A stretch of 64,000 nucleotides of DNA from an uncultured Verrucomicrobia subdivision 3 bacterium (GCA_903875465.1 CAIQWB010000105.1:20963-84962), one strand, 5' to 3'. Shown: positions 1 through 11,012, counted from the stretch's first letter. Program-made: numbers and translations. The notes: a model not told the origin generated them from the letters alone.

Positions 1-2
1 CC

Positions 3-2747
3 ACGGCCAGCACCTTGAACTGGAGTTTGAACAATCCCTCGGTTTGGTATACTGCGGCCCCACTTACGGGCAGTTTGCTGCCGGGTTCGCAGGCGGTTGT
101 CACGATTTCACCGACCGCGGCCGCGAATAACCTGGGCGACGGAAATTATTTTACCACCTTTGCCATCACCAATCTGGGCAGTCGCTATGTCCAGTTGGTG
201 CCGAGCACCCTGGCGGTGGGGATAGTTCAGAATGGCGGCTTTGAAACGGGGGATTTTACCGGCTGGACTTTGATTGGGAATACCCATGACGGAACCAACG
301 TTTACAACGCGGTGGTTAACACCAATTCCCTGAATGGTGGTGCCGGGCTAAATTTCGTTCACACGGGTAACTACGGGGCCTTTCTCGGGGACACGAACCT
401 GGCCACGCTCGCCCAGAGTGTGCCAACGACCCCGGGCCAAAAGTATTTATTATCCTTCTGGCTTACCAGTCCGCAAAGCGGGACGGGGCAGCAATTTTTT
501 GTGGATTGGAACACTAATGCCGGGGCAGCCAATCAGATATTTTTTGTTACCAACCCGCCCGTGCTGGCCTGGACCAATCTGACCTTCACGGTCACAGCCA
601 CGGGCACAAATACCACGCTGCTCTTTGGTGCCGCGAATCCGCCGGATGGTTTTGGGCTGGATGACGTGGTTTTAAAAGCCATTAGTTCCCCCGGGCTGGT
701 GAGCCAGCCCACCAATGTGACCGTGCTGGTGGGAGGCACGGCCCAATTTGCCGCCACGGTCACGGGCGCGGTTCCCTTGGTGTACCAATGGCGCAAAAAT
801 GATATTAATCTGGCGAACAATCCCCAAATCGCCGGAGTGAACACGCCCACACTGACGCTGACGGGGGTCACGGTGGCCAGTGCGGGCAACTACTCATTGG
901 TGGTAACCAATGCCTATGGGGCGGTGACCAGCAGTGAGGCGGCGCTCACGGTGTTGGATCCGCCGGTGATCACCGCGCCACTGACCAATGAAACCGTACA
1001 ATGTGGCAGCGATCTGACCCTGGCGGTGAATGCGACGGGGGCCGCGCCTTTGGCTTATCAATGGAGCCTGAATGGCACGCCGGTGGCCGAGGCCACCAGC
1101 AGTAGTTTCGCCCTGCTAAATGTGCATCAACCCAACCCGTTGGTGTCGGTCACAGTGACTAATCAATACGGCAGCCTCACCAATGCCATTTACTTATATG
1201 TCGTCGATACGCTGCCGCCGGCGATCAACCTTAACGGGCCGAATCCGCTCTACGTGGAATTGGGCTCGACTTACACGGAACCCGGGGCGACGGCCAGTGA
1301 TGCCTGTGCCGGGGCAGTTCCGGTGGTGGTGGCCGGGGCGGTCAATGCGAGTTTGGCTGGCACGAATCTAATCACGTACCTGGCCGATGACGGCAGTGGC
1401 AATACCAACAGTCTGGTGCGCCAAGTCATTGTGCAGGACACCACGCCGCCGACCATTGTGTGGAGTTTCACGAACTTGATGCTGGCTGCCGGCTCCAACT
1501 GCTCGGTGGCGCTGCCGGATGTAACCGGTACCAATTTCATTCTGGCCAGTGATGTGTCCGGGGCGATCACGATAGCCCAAACTCCCACCAATAATACGTC
1601 GCTTGGTTTGGGAACGAATTGGGTGGTGCTCACCGTAACGGATGCCTCCGGCAACGCGGCTTATGTTACCAACAGCGTGGTCGTGAGCGACGCGACCCCG
1701 CCGTGGTTTGCCTTGCAGCCACAGGGCTTGACTAATTCTGCGGGCACGTCCGCCGGGCTTAGTGCCGCCGCCGTCGCCTGCACACCGGTGACTTATCAAT
1801 GGTATTTCAATAACACCGCCTTGCCGGGCCAGACGAATTTCGCCTTGAACTTGCCGGCGGTTAATTCCAGCAACACGGGTAACTATTTCGTGACAGCCAG
1901 TGCGGCCGGTGGTGCCACCACTAGTTCCGTCGTGTTTTTGAGCGTCGTTTTAAATAACGCGACCCTCGGACTAGCCTCCTCCTTGAATCCCGCAGGCTAC
2001 CGTTCCGATGTGGCGTTCATCGCCCAAATCAGTCCGACCAATGCGACGGGCACCGTGCAATTGCTCGCGGGCACGAACCTTTTCAATCCGCAAAGTGTGG
2101 CTGGCGCACCTTGGGTGACGAATGACCTTAACACCCTGCCTCGTGGCACCAATTTGATCACGGTGATCTATTCGGGCGATGCCAATTATTCACCGGCCAC
2201 CAACACCCTGTGGGAGATTGTCACCAATCACCCGCCGGTGGCCCAAACGGTGCAGTTTACCCGAACGGCGGATCAGCCATTAGTCATTGCGGTGGGCGAT
2301 CTGGCAACGAACTGGGTGGATGTGGATGGGGACACCTTGTCCTTAGTGGCAGTGGGTGTCAGCACCAACGGGGTGGTCCTGGCGGAAACTGCGGGAACCC
2401 TCACCTATTTTAGCACAAACAATGTGGCTGATCAGTTTTATGGCACCATCGCGGACGGCTTTGGCGGCACTAATGTGCAACTGATCAACATCGTGGTCAC
2501 CGCGCCCACGAACTCCCTGCCCAACATCACCGGGATTGTGGCCAATTCGGATGGAAGCTTTAGTTTAACTCTGACGGGGGCGCCGGGACTCACTTATGTC
2601 TTGGAAACCTCTACCGACTTGGGGGCGGCAACCACGTGGCAACCGGTGGCCACCAATGTGGCCGGGTTAAACCCAGTGTGGAATTTTACGGATGTGCAGG
2701 CCACTAATCATTCCCAGCAATTTTACCGGCTAAGACTGGTGCAATAA
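3..2747 (+). CDS. Secreted multidomain Ig-like/HYR protein, 5'-truncated
   Basis: The reading frame is open to the left edge, so the N-terminus and any signal peptide lie outside the window; the TTG at 15 is not a credible start. Visible modules, in order: a beta-sandwich with a 'NGGFETGDFTGW' carbohydrate-binding-like opening (about residues 70-220), two Ig-like domains of the 'YQWRKNDINL...AGNYSLVVTNAYG' type (230-395), two HYR/DUF5011-like domains ('DTLPPAINLNGPNPLYVELG', 'DTTPPTIVW'), another Ig-like domain ('YQWYFNNTALPG'), a bacterial Ig-like repeat ('SPTNATGTVQLLAGTNLF'), a cadherin-like module ('VDVDGDTLSLVAVG') and a closing beta domain ending 'QQFYRLRLVQ'. The composition is rich in Thr, Asn, Val and Gly. 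No catalytic domain is visible. It is probably an extracellular adhesive or structural protein; any enzymatic part would have to be upstream. Confidence 0.8.
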   Translation, partial: TASTLNWSLNNPSVWYTAAPLTGSLLPGSQAVVTISPTAAANNLGDGNYFTTFAITNLGSRYVQLVPSTLAVGIVQNGGFETGDFTGWTLIGNTHDGTNVYNAVVNTNSLNGGAGLNFVHTGNYGAFLGDTNLATLAQSVPTTPGQKYLLSFWLTSPQSGTGQQFFVDWNTNAGAANQIFFVTNPPVLAWTNLTFTVTATGTNTTLLFGAANPPDGFGLDDVVLKAISSPGLVSQPTNVTVLVGGTAQFAATVTGAVPLVYQWRKNDINLANNPQIAGVNTPTLTLTGVTVASAGNYSLVVTNAYGAVTSSEAALTVLDPPVITAPLTNETVQCGSDLTLAVNATGAAPLAYQWSLNGTPVAEATSSSFALLNVHQPNPLVSVTVTNQYGSLTNAIYLYVVDTLPPAINLNGPNPLYVELGSTYTEPGATASDACAGAVPVVVAGAVNASLAGTNLITYLADDGSGNTNSLVRQVIVQDTTPPTIVWSFTNLMLAAGSNCSVALPDVTGTNFILASDVSGAITIAQTPTNNTSLGLGTNWVVLTVTDASGNAAYVTNSVVVSDATPPWFALQPQGLTNSAGTSAGLSAAAVACTPVTYQWYFNNTALPGQTNFALNLPAVNSSNTGNYFVTASAAGGATTSSVVFLSVVLNNATLGLASSLNPAGYRSDVAFIAQISPTNATGTVQLLAGTNLFNPQSVAGAPWVTNDLNTLPRGTNLITVIYSGDANYSPATNTLWEIVTNHPPVAQTVQFTRTADQPLVIAVGDLATNWVDVDGDTLSLVAVGVSTNGVVLAETAGTLTYFSTNNVADQFYGTIADGFGGTNVQLINIVVTAPTNSLPNITGIVANSDGSFSLTLTGAPGLTYVLETSTDLGAATTWQPVATNVAGLNPVWNFTDVQATNHSQQFYRLRLVQ

Positions 2748-3142
2748 GTTTGGTTTCCACGGGATAGTGGCATGACATGTGCTTTTGATATTTCACAATA
2801 CGGTAAGTGCCGTATGTAATTTGATTACAAACATTTGAAATGCGCCATAAAATACGGGGTGTTCAGCCAGTGGGCAGTGATTCCCCCGCGCGTTAGTGAG
2901 TCGAGTTCGGTGTCGCGAATCGCTCATGTGGGTGAAAAATTTACATTGACAGGCGTTGGCCTTGGTTTAATTAATATAACATCACATATTTGGACTATGG
3001 CCACCTGGCCGGTAAAGAACAGGCATAGATATTTTTTTCATTGCCTTCCCCCCGGTCTGGAAACCTTGGCGGCCACTGGGCTCTGTCAGCCCAAGTAAAA
3101 GCAGCAGACCATACTATGCAACTAACAAATCCTTACGTAACC
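2748..3142. other. Intergenic region, no gene supported
   Basis: About 395 bp between the Ig/HYR protein and the prepilin. It is more AT-rich than the flanking genes. A TTGACA lies at 2946-2951, followed by an AT-rich stretch (TAATATAAC around 2971), but the spacing to any -10-like hexamer is poor, so it is only a weak promoter candidate for the prepilin. The 87-codon ORF inside has no recognisable protein features. Confidence 0.4.
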
Positions 3143-4102
3143 ATGAAACTCCAACCCCTATTTGAACACCCAGCACGCCAGCCCCAGTCGGGCAACCGCC
3201 CCTCGTTCGCGTCGGCTGGTTTTACTTTGATTGAACTGCTGGTGGTCATCGCCATCATTGCCATTCTGGCGGCCATGTTGCTGCCGGCTTTGGCCAACGC
3301 CAAGAAAAAGGCGCAGGGTATTCAGTGCATGAACAATCACCGCCAACTGGCTTTGGCCTGGCGCATGTATTGTGATGACGCGAGTGATGTGGTGCCTTAT
3401 GCCAGTACCTTTTCGGCGGGTTCCCGTGGATCAGCCAACAGCGTGCTGATTGGCCAGGGGGCAACCCCGGCAGACGACTATGCCTGGCTCGGGATTCACA
3501 TGGATGTGATGAGCGGCGGTAACCGCGCCAGTTGGGATCCCACGCTCGACATGCAAAAGCGGCCGCTGTGGAAGTACGCGCCCAATACAGGGATTTACAA
3601 ATGCCCGTCCGACACGTCCCAAGCTTCGCTGAATCAAGTGGTGCATGACCGTATTTTGACCATGTCCATGAACTTGTATGTGGGTGGCTTTGCCCCGGCA
3701 CCGGGCGCATCGACCCAGCTCGGCACGGATGGCGGCTGGACGTGGGCGGATAATTACAAAATTTTCCACAAGTCCTCTTCCATTTCCCCGCCCTCCGGGA
3801 TCTTCATCTTTCTCGACATGCGGCAGGACACGGTCAACTGGAGCAATTTCATGAGTGATATGCACGGCAACAGCCCCACCGACCCGAGTCAGTACCAATG
3901 GGGCGATTTGCCGGGCTCTTACCACAATAAAGGTGGCGGTCTTTCCTTTTGCGATGGTCACGCGGAGCTGCATAAATGGCTGGATTCCCGCACCTGTCCG
4001 GCGCTGGCTCCCAACGGAACGGCTCTGAACACGAGCACGCTGGATGCGAAAGGCAGCCAGGACGTCGCCTGGATGCAGGACAAAGCCTCCCGTCTTAATT
4101 AA
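3143..4102 (+). CDS. Prepilin-type H-X9-DG protein (DUF1559-like)
   Basis: A type IV prepilin-like secreted or pilin-like protein. The leader ends in 'SAG' before the methylation motif '[19 protein letters not shown]', a class III signal peptide expected to be cut after Gly by prepilin peptidase. The C-terminal part carries '[17 protein letters not shown]', which is exactly the H-X9-DG signature of the planctomycete/verrucomicrobial pilin-like family. From the ATG at 3143 the protein has 319 residues with the cleavage site near residue 26. In-frame ATG 3116 and an upstream start at 3041 are possible but give overlong leaders, and none has a Shine-Dalgarno sequence. It is not adjacent to the secretion cluster at 11-26 kb, so which apparatus assembles it is unknown. 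Confidence 0.85.
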   Translation: MKLQPLFEHPARQPQSGNRPSFASAGFTLIELLVVIAIIAILAAMLLPALANAKKKAQGIQCMNNHRQLALAWRMYCDDASDVVPYASTFSAGSRGSANSVLIGQGATPADDYAWLGIHMDVMSGGNRASWDPTLDMQKRPLWKYAPNTGIYKCPSDTSQASLNQVVHDRILTMSMNLYVGGFAPAPGASTQLGTDGGWTWADNYKIFHKSSSISPPSGIFIFLDMRQDTVNWSNFMSDMHGNSPTDPSQYQWGDLPGSYHNKGGGLSFCDGHAELHKWLDSRTCPALAPNGTALNTSTLDAKGSQDVAWMQDKASRLN

Positions 4103-4182
4103 ATAATGCCGCGCTTGCTTTCAACACCCCGCATGATGCAGTTGGTAGGTGCGCCGATTCAACATAACGAAACGAGTTAAAT

Positions 4183-4229
4183 TTTGAGTCCGGCTTGCAG
4201 TTTCAAGCACACTGGCAGGCCGGCTCAAA
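4183..4229. other. Intergenic hairpin
   Basis: TTTGAG-T-CCGGC (4183-4194) can pair with GCCGGCTCAAA (4219-4229), with one bulged T and a loop of about 24 nt. There is no U-tract, so it is not a convincing intrinsic terminator. It lies 80 bp after the prepilin and 120 bp before the LamG gene. Confidence 0.3.
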
Positions 4230-4349
4230 TCATAAAAATTTCCTGACTGGGACGCCTGATTAAAAATCACGAACCGCAGGCAGGAACAGTCCAGTACATT
4301 AAAGTAACGTCAATTAACCCCGAAAAATAACAATGGAGATTCAAGCCCA

Positions 4350-7300
4350 ATGAAATTAAAACTAAACCACAACCTTCGGCTGGCCGGCAGCTTGATGGTG
4401 GCCTTGACCGCAACGGTATCCGCCAAAGCGGATTACACGTCCACGGTATTATCCCAAAATCCGGCTGCTTACTATCCTTTAAATGAATCGATAACCCCCT
4501 CGGTCTTTGGGGTTACCAATTCCGGTTCGCTGTCCACGGCTGCCAGCACCTATGTAAATCTGCCACCCCTCAACCAGCCTGGCCCCTTCCCCGGCAGTGT
4601 ATCGGTGGCTCTGGATGGCTCCTCCCAATATATCACCACCCCCTGGGTGGCGGGACTCAACACGTCCAGTTTCACCTTTGAAACCTGGGTCAACGCGGCG
4701 ATCGTGCCGAATTTTGCCTATGTGGCTTCGGCGGTGAATGTGAACAGCCCCCGGTCCGGTTGGTATCTGGCGCAAGACAATAACAGCACTTTTGGTTTGG
4801 GTTCCGCCTACGTGCTGCGCTTTTTTAATCAAAACAGCACCACACCCAGTATCACGCTTTCCGCCAAGGTACCCCCGGCCGGAACTTGGGATCATCTGGT
4901 AATCACCTTTGATGGGACCACGGCCTCTTTCTACACCAACGGGGTGCTGGCCCAAAGCGGTGTTCCCACTGCCAATGCCACCACGGGTTTGCGGTTTGTG
5001 CCGGACGATAACCAGCCGTTTACGGTGGGTTGCCGTAGTTCCCTGAACTTTTTCTGGGCGGGCAACGTGGCGCAAACCGCCATGTATGGCACCAGCCTTT
5101 CGGCTGCCAAGGTAGCGGCCCATTATGCCGCCGCCACGACGGCCCCGGCCACGTATTCGGCCACGGTGCTGGCGGATGCGCCGTTGCAATATAACAAGTA
5201 TATTGCCCCGCCGCAACCTGCCGCGCTCAACTTGGGCGCCACCGGTTCGGCGAACACCGGCTTGTACCTGGCGGATGCGGGCGTCGGCGCCCCGGGGCCG
5301 CAATCCCCGGCGGAACCTGGCTTTAGTGTGACCAACACCGCAGCCACTTTCGATGCGGGTGGTGGCTCGGTCTTGCTGCCTGGTTTTAATTTCAACACCA
5401 ACACGGTGACCATCTCCGGGTGGGTCAACGCGACCAACGCCCAAAAGCTGGCGGCGGGCATTGTGGTGTGTGATGCCGGCGGCACCTATGCCGGTATCAC
5501 CATTGACGGTGTGAGTGGTGGCTTGGGTTTGGGTTATGTTTGGAATAACGACCCGCTCACCTACAACTGGAGTCCGAGCGCGGATGCTGGCTTGCCGGCC
5601 CTCCCGGACTCGCAATGGGCCTATGTGGCACTGGTGGTGCAACCCACCGAGGCGGACCTCTATTTGGCCACGCAGGATGGCACCTTCTCCAGTGTGACCA
5701 ATTATTTCAACCACATTAATCAAACGTTTTCCGGCAGCACCACCATTGGTACCGACGCCGGCCAGGCAACTTACAGTTTCAATGGTGCCATTGATGAAGT
5801 CGGCATCTGGAACCGCTCGTTGTCCTCCGGCGAGTTGTACACCCAATTTGGTGCCGCCCTCGGTAATGTGGCGCCGAAAATTTTCGGTGATCCCCCGAGC
5901 CCCAGCCAGCCGATTGTGGCCGGCGATACGCTGGTGCTGACCCCGAACATCGGTGGAACTCCGAGCTTGAGCTATCAATGGTACCTGAATGGCAACCCGG
6001 TTGCCGGGGCCACCAATTCAGTTTACACCAAGCCGAACTTTAGCATCGCCGGTGATTCTGGCGCTTACTATGTGGTGGTGACGAACCTTTATGGTTCCGC
6101 CACGAGCGGCGTGGCCACCGTCACGGGCCAGATTGCCACCGCTCCGGTTATCGTGGCTGGTCCGGTGGGCGGCACCATCTATCCTGGTGGCGTGCTTAAT
6201 CTGAATGTCGTAGCCACCGGTGGTGGTCTCAAATTCCAATGGAAAAAAGGCGGCACCAACATCGTTGGCGCCACCAGCGCACAGTATTATGTGGCCAACG
6301 TGACCAATGTTAACGCGGGTTCCTATTCCGTCACGGTCACCAACACGTTGGGAGCCACGAACCTCGGGCCGGCCTTGGTTGTCGTTCCGACGCTCACGAC
6401 GGGCAGCTACGCGCAAGTTGTCGATGCCGATGGTCCGGAAGCGTGGTGGCGTTTGGATGAATCCGCAGTCACCAATGGTACTATCATGCAGGATGGCACG
6501 GGCCGCCACTCCGGGGTTTACACCAACTTGGGTGGTTTGACATTGGGTAGCGCCGGTGCGATCAGCGGTCCGCTGGCCGGCACCGCTGCTAAATTCAATG
6601 GCGACGGCAGCTACGGATATGTCCCTTACTTCGGCAACCTGAGCAACCAGAAGTTCTCCTTGGAGCTCTGGGCCAAATTGCCCTCGGCCCTCAGTGGCTT
6701 GGTCGCGGCTTCCTCTGAAGATAGCAGTGGCGACGGTTACGGCATTGGCTCCGGCACCTACTGGGTGGGCTATGCTGGTGGCAAAACCTTTGGTCAGGCT
6801 CCGGGCGGCGGCTCCTCCCCGAACAATGTGAGTTACGACCCCACCATCTATCCCGGGGTTTGGACGCACATCGTCATTGAGTACAATCCCTCCGGCAATT
6901 CCAGCTATCCTTACCAGGTTTACATCAATGGTAAAACGGACGGTTATATTTGGGGCGGGGCGGCCTTGAATAACAGCCAGCCCTTCATCATTGGTGGCTT
7001 GGGCAATGGTCCGTCCTCGATTCTGACCCGCGCCTTTAACGGCTCGGTGGATGAAGTGGCCTTCTATACCAAACTCCTCTCGGCCACCCAAATTCAGGCG
7101 CATTATGCCGCCGGATATTTCGGCGTGCCCCCGACGATCACCACCCAGCCCCTCTCGCAGAACGCTTTTCTGGGCCAGTCGGTGACGTTCTCGACCGCTG
7201 CTGCCGGCGCTCCGACCATCGGCCTCCAATGGCGTAAGAACGGCGTGGCCCTTGCGGGTCAGACCAACGCCACCTTGACGGTCAGCAATGTGACCTATGC

Positions 7301-8279
7301 CTCCGCCAGTGACGCTTATAGCGTGATTGCGACGAATGCGTTTGGCTCGGCCATCAGCAGTAACGCGGTAATCACCGTTTACTATCCCGCGACCTATGCC
7401 AACCTGACCAACGGTCTGGTGCTGCACCTGTCGTTTGATGGGGATTACAAAGATAGTTCTGGACATGGCAACGATGGCACGGCGGTCGGCTCGCCCTCAA
7501 TTGTGGCCGGCAAAATCGGCAGCGGCGCCCTGAGCGTCAACACCGACACCACCAATGCCATTTACAACTACGTCACCTTGGGCACGCCTTCCGACTTGCT
7601 CTTCGGATCTGACGTGGACTTCTCCGCGGCCTACTGGGTGAAACTGCCTTCGGGTTATGCGCAAGGCGACTTGCCCATCCTCTCCAGTTCCAGCACTTCT
7701 TATGGCGGCACGGGCATCACCCTTGCGCCTTCCTATCAACGTGGTGGCTGGTCCTGGTCCATCTACGACTCGACCGGCACCGGTGCCGGTCTTTATGGAC
7801 CGGACAATCAGATTAATGATGGTGCATGGCACCACATCGTCGAAGTGTTCACGCGTACCAATAGCTGTGCCACTTATCTGGACGGCGCGCTGGTCAGCAC
7901 GGTGCCGATCAGCGGCATCGGCAGCATCGACTCTGGTTTGACGTTCAACGTCGGTCAGGGCGCCTCGGGCACCTATTCCGAAAGCGGTGGTTTCCTGGTT
8001 GATGACTTGGGCATCTGGAAACGCGCACTGACGGATGTGGAAGCCCGCAGCATCTATGTGGTCGGCCAGAATTATGGCAAGTCGTTCAACACCTTTGGTC
8101 CTTCGACGCTGTCGATCAACCCTGGACCCAATGGCAAGTATATCATCGCCTGGCAGTCTGGCACCTTGTACCAATCGCCCTCTCCGAAAGGTCCTTGGAC
8201 GCCCGTGCCTGGCGCAACGATCCCGACCTATACGGTTAATCCGACGGGCACCAATGTGTTCTTCGGTGTCGGTCAATAA
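4350..8279 (+). CDS. Secreted LamG/Ig-like repeat protein
   Basis: 1309 residues. The N-terminus 'MKLKLNHNLRLAGSLMVALTATVSAKA' is a classical Sec signal peptide ending in A-K-A. The mature part alternates concanavalin-like LamG domains and Ig-like domains: LamG around residues 30-260 (opening 'AYYPLNES', with 'FTFETWVNA' and 'TWDHLVITFDG'), LamG 270-500, Ig-like 510-595, Ig-like 600-680, LamG 690-920 ('AWWRLDES', 'FSLELWAKLP'), Ig-like 925-1010, LamG 1015-1240 ('LVLHLSFDGDYKDSSGHGN'). A short beta tail ends 'NVFFGVGQ'. LamG modules usually bind glycans or act as spacers; no catalytic site is visible. A GGAG lies about 13 nt before the ATG. The gene is monocistronic, with a strong terminator behind it. 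It may be a surface adhesin or polysaccharide-binding protein. Confidence 0.85.
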   Translation: MKLKLNHNLRLAGSLMVALTATVSAKADYTSTVLSQNPAAYYPLNESITPSVFGVTNSGSLSTAASTYVNLPPLNQPGPFPGSVSVALDGSSQYITTPWVAGLNTSSFTFETWVNAAIVPNFAYVASAVNVNSPRSGWYLAQDNNSTFGLGSAYVLRFFNQNSTTPSITLSAKVPPAGTWDHLVITFDGTTASFYTNGVLAQSGVPTANATTGLRFVPDDNQPFTVGCRSSLNFFWAGNVAQTAMYGTSLSAAKVAAHYAAATTAPATYSATVLADAPLQYNKYIAPPQPAALNLGATGSANTGLYLADAGVGAPGPQSPAEPGFSVTNTAATFDAGGGSVLLPGFNFNTNTVTISGWVNATNAQKLAAGIVVCDAGGTYAGITIDGVSGGLGLGYVWNNDPLTYNWSPSADAGLPALPDSQWAYVALVVQPTEADLYLATQDGTFSSVTNYFNHINQTFSGSTTIGTDAGQATYSFNGAIDEVGIWNRSLSSGELYTQFGAALGNVAPKIFGDPPSPSQPIVAGDTLVLTPNIGGTPSLSYQWYLNGNPVAGATNSVYTKPNFSIAGDSGAYYVVVTNLYGSATSGVATVTGQIATAPVIVAGPVGGTIYPGGVLNLNVVATGGGLKFQWKKGGTNIVGATSAQYYVANVTNVNAGSYSVTVTNTLGATNLGPALVVVPTLTTGSYAQVVDADGPEAWWRLDESAVTNGTIMQDGTGRHSGVYTNLGGLTLGSAGAISGPLAGTAAKFNGDGSYGYVPYFGNLSNQKFSLELWAKLPSALSGLVAASSEDSSGDGYGIGSGTYWVGYAGGKTFGQAPGGGSSPNNVSYDPTIYPGVWTHIVIEYNPSGNSSYPYQVYINGKTDGYIWGGAALNNSQPFIIGGLGNGPSSILTRAFNGSVDEVAFYTKLLSATQIQAHYAAGYFGVPPTITTQPLSQNAFLGQSVTFSTAAAGAPTIGLQWRKNGVALAGQTNATLTVSNVTYASASDAYSVIATNAFGSAISSNAVITVYYPATYANLTNGLVLHLSFDGDYKDSSGHGNDGTAVGSPSIVAGKIGSGALSVNTDTTNAIYNYVTLGTPSDLLFGSDVDFSAAYWVKLPSGYAQGDLPILSSSSTSYGGTGITLAPSYQRGGWSWSIYDSTGTGAGLYGPDNQINDGAWHHIVEVFTRTNSCATYLDGALVSTVPISGIGSIDSGLTFNVGQGASGTYSESGGFLVDDLGIWKRALTDVEARSIYVVGQNYGKSFNTFGPSTLSINPGPNGKYIIAWQSGTLYQSPSPKGPWTPVPGATIPTYTVNPTGTNVFFGVGQ

Positions 8280-8320
8280 GCCAGCCAGCTTGCTGGCAAG
8301 CATTTAAAGTCTAAACGCGA

Positions 8321-8352
8321 GGCGGCCGGGATTTTCCCGGCCGCCTTTTTTT
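8321..8352 (+). terminator. Rho-independent terminator of the LamG gene
   Basis: A perfect 10-bp stem, GGCGGCCGGG / CCCGGCCGCC, with loop ATTTT and a run of seven T. It lies 41 bp after the stop codon of the LamG/Ig gene. Confidence 0.92.
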
Positions 8353-8606
8353 GTTTTGGTGAGCGGCCTGAGTGGTCAGCTCAAATCAGGCCGGCACGGC
8401 TGGAGGGGCGAAGTCTGGATAGGATGCCAATGTGCTGGGGCAACCGAACGAAGCCAGCGATCCGGCTGGCAACCCCAAGTCTACTCGCCCAAGTGGGCGC
8501 GCCAAGGTGGCAGCACCCCCCACCTGGGGCCGGTCCGTCTAGGAACCGGCGATGCCTCAGCGTTACGGGCATTTAATTCCACTGCCCGCCCGCAACCGAC
8601 GCCGAT
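8353..8606. other. Convergent intergenic region, nothing seen
   Basis: Sequence between the LamG terminator and the 3' end of the fucosidase gene. No repeat, terminator or credible ORF is recognisable; the ORFs here run into the antisense of the fucosidase. Confidence 0.4.
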
Positions 8607-11012
8607 TTATTGCAAGCCGTCACGCAACTGGAGCTCGCCCCCTTTTTTCAGGTCCAGTTCCCGGGTAATATCACCGTAACGCAGTACCGCTTTGGTGCCG
8701 TTCAGCGAATGCACGGTGGCAGACACTAACTGATGGTTTTGCCAGGTCAGATCCACCTCAAACCCACCACGGGCCCGCAAGCCGCTGACCGATCCATCGG
8801 GCCAGGCCGCCGGCAGGGCCGGGAGCAATTCGAGGGTGCCGTTCTGGCTTTGCAGGAGCATTTCCGCGATCCCAGAAGTGCCGCCGAAATTGCCGTCAAT
8901 TTGGAACGGTGGGTGCGCATCGAACAGGTCGGGATAGGTGCGTTTGGGGCTGAGGAGAAATTCCAAGATGTGAAAGGCGTGGTCGCCATCGTGGAGGCGT
9001 GCCCAGAGATTGATGCGCCAGGCGGTGGCCCAGCCGGTGGCCTGGTCACCCCGGATTTCCAGAGATTTTTTTACGGCTGCGGCCAGCTCCGGCGTGGCGC
9101 GCAAGTCAATCTGGGCACTGGGATAAAGTCCATAGAGGTGCGAGACGTGGCGATGGTGGATGTCCTTGGCTTGCAAATCCCAATCTTTGAGCCATTCCTG
9201 AAGCTGGCCGGAAGCGCCGATTTGGAGCGGGGCCAGACGGGCGCGAGCGGCGGCGAGCTGCTGGCCGAAGGCTTGGTCCTTCCCCAGAATGCTTTCCGCC
9301 TGCAAGCAATGGTCAAACAGGTCGCGTAATAATTCCAAATCCAGGGTGGGGCCGGCGCAGATGCTCGTTTTGCCTTCGGGGTGGGTGTTTTCCGGCGAGA
9401 GCGAGGGACTGGTGACCAGCCATTGATGCGTGGGTTCCGGCACCAGGGTGTCGAGGAAGAATTGGGCGGCCCCTTTCATGGCGGGGTAGATGCGCTGGAG
9501 GTAATTTTTATCCTGGGTAAACAAATAGTGTTCCCACAAATTCTGGCAAAGCCAGGCCCCGCCCATCGGCCACATGCCGGAGTTGGGTCCGTCGATGGGC
9601 GCGGCCGCCCGCCAAAGGTCGGTGTTATGATGAGCCACCCAGCCATGGGCGTGGTATTGCACTTTCGCAGTGCGCGCGCCGGAGGTGGTCAAATCCATGA
9701 CCATGGCGGTGAGGGGTTCCACACATTCGGACAGGTTGGCGGTTTCGGCCGGCCAGTAGTTCATCTCGGTGTTAATATTGATGGTATACTTGCTCCCCCA
9801 AGGCGGGTTCATGGAGTCATTCCACAGCCCTTGTAAATTTGCGGGCTGGCCACCCGGGCGGGAGCTGCTGATCAACAAGTACCGGCCAAATTGGAAGTAT
9901 AACGCGGCCAGCCCGGGGTCACGGCCCTCGGCGAAATGGGCGATGCGCTCATCGGTGGGCCGGGCGGCGGCGGGGCCATTGGTCCCCAGACTCAGGCTGA
10001 CCCGGTGGAATAGTTTTTGATAATCGACGATATGATCTGGAAGGGTGGTGTCGATCCCATCCGCGGCCCGACCAGTGAACCATTTGGCCCGGGCACCGTT
10101 GATTTGTTTCTGGGTGAGGGCCACGGGATCAAAGGTGACTTCACGGTAATTTTTATAACTGGTGGCCGCGGCAATCAACAGGGTGACACTATCCGCATTG
10201 GTCACCGTGATGCTGTCCGGGCCCGGCTGGAGGCTGCCTTGCGTGGGCAGCACGCACACCCGGGCCTGAAATGTGAGCGCGCCAGCGATGCCGCCGGATT
10301 CGCCATTGACCCCGGTCAGCAGGAGAGTGGCGTCATTGGTGCAGCCAGCCAGCGGGTGGTCCGTATTGATCTCCACACTCACGGCCGCCTTTTGCGGGGT
10401 GTGCATCCCGGCGGTGAAGGAGATTTGCCCCGGCTGGTCCGCGGTGAGCTTGAGGACCATGACCTGGTCGACCGCGCTGGCAAAAGTTTCGCGCGTGAAA
10501 TGGACGCCGTGGCGGGTGTAATTGACCCGGGCCACGGCGGTATCGAGGTTCAATTCCCGGCGGTACTCGGTGACGTCGTTGGTAGGAAAGTCCAGGAACA
10601 GGTCCCCGACGGATTCGTAAGGCATTTGGCGCACGGGGTGGGCCATCATCTGCTCGCTGATGATTTTTTCGGCGGTATCGTACTGGCCCGCGAAAATAAG
10701 CTGGCGCACCTGGGGCAGGGCAGCAAAGGCGTTGGGGTTGTCGGGCGTGTAGGGCCCCCCGGCCCAGAGGGTGTCCTCGTTGAGTTGCAGGTGTTCGCGC
10801 GCCGGACCGCCAAAGATCATGGCGCCAAGCCGCCCATTGCCAATGGGGAGTGCCTCGGTCCACACTTCTGCAGGATGGGTGTACCAGAGGGTAAGCGGGC
10901 CGGGGGCTTCCGTGGCCGCCAGCCGGCTGGCGCTGGCCAAAGGCATAAGGGCGGCCAGCAGGGGTAACCAAGCTGGGTGTTTCAGATGAGGATGCATGCG
11001 CTTATATGCCAC
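8607..11012 (-). CDS. GH95-family alpha-L-fucosidase
   Basis: 801 residues, the usual size of glycoside hydrolase family 95 enzymes (alpha-1,2-L-fucosidase, some alpha-L-galactosidases). The N-terminal beta domain opens with '[19 protein letters not shown]' and '[13 protein letters not shown]', the family hallmark. The helical barrel contains the Asn-Ile-Asn pair (N412 and N414) in '[14 protein letters not shown]', the '[11 protein letters not shown]' segment expected to hold the acid Glu, '[12 protein letters not shown]' and '[18 protein letters not shown]'. All the catalytic motifs I would look for are therefore present. A hydrophobic N-terminus ('[22 protein letters not shown]') indicates export, so it probably acts on fucosylated glycans in the periplasm or outside. 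Met6 is an alternative start. The gene stands alone, divergent from the secretion cluster; no fucose catabolic genes are nearby. Confidence 0.93.
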   Translation of the reverse strand: MAYKRMHPHLKHPAWLPLLAALMPLASASRLAATEAPGPLTLWYTHPAEVWTEALPIGNGRLGAMIFGGPAREHLQLNEDTLWAGGPYTPDNPNAFAALPQVRQLIFAGQYDTAEKIISEQMMAHPVRQMPYESVGDLFLDFPTNDVTEYRRELNLDTAVARVNYTRHGVHFTRETFASAVDQVMVLKLTADQPGQISFTAGMHTPQKAAVSVEINTDHPLAGCTNDATLLLTGVNGESGGIAGALTFQARVCVLPTQGSLQPGPDSITVTNADSVTLLIAAATSYKNYREVTFDPVALTQKQINGARAKWFTGRAADGIDTTLPDHIVDYQKLFHRVSLSLGTNGPAAARPTDERIAHFAEGRDPGLAALYFQFGRYLLISSSRPGGQPANLQGLWNDSMNPPWGSKYTININTEMNYWPAETANLSECVEPLTAMVMDLTTSGARTAKVQYHAHGWVAHHNTDLWRAAAPIDGPNSGMWPMGGAWLCQNLWEHYLFTQDKNYLQRIYPAMKGAAQFFLDTLVPEPTHQWLVTSPSLSPENTHPEGKTSICAGPTLDLELLRDLFDHCLQAESILGKDQAFGQQLAAARARLAPLQIGASGQLQEWLKDWDLQAKDIHHRHVSHLYGLYPSAQIDLRATPELAAAVKKSLEIRGDQATGWATAWRINLWARLHDGDHAFHILEFLLSPKRTYPDLFDAHPPFQIDGNFGGTSGIAEMLLQSQNGTLELLPALPAAWPDGSVSGLRARGGFEVDLTWQNHQLVSATVHSLNGTKAVLRYGDITRELDLKKGGELQLRDGLQ

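Noticed and set aside
2835..3098. 87-codon ORF before the H-X9-DG prepilin
   Set aside because: No recognisable domain, AT-rich intergenic composition and no neighbour logic.
8321..8352. Use of the LamG hairpin as a terminator for the fucosidase as well
   Set aside because: On the minus strand the hairpin is not followed by T residues, and it lies 250 bp past the stop.
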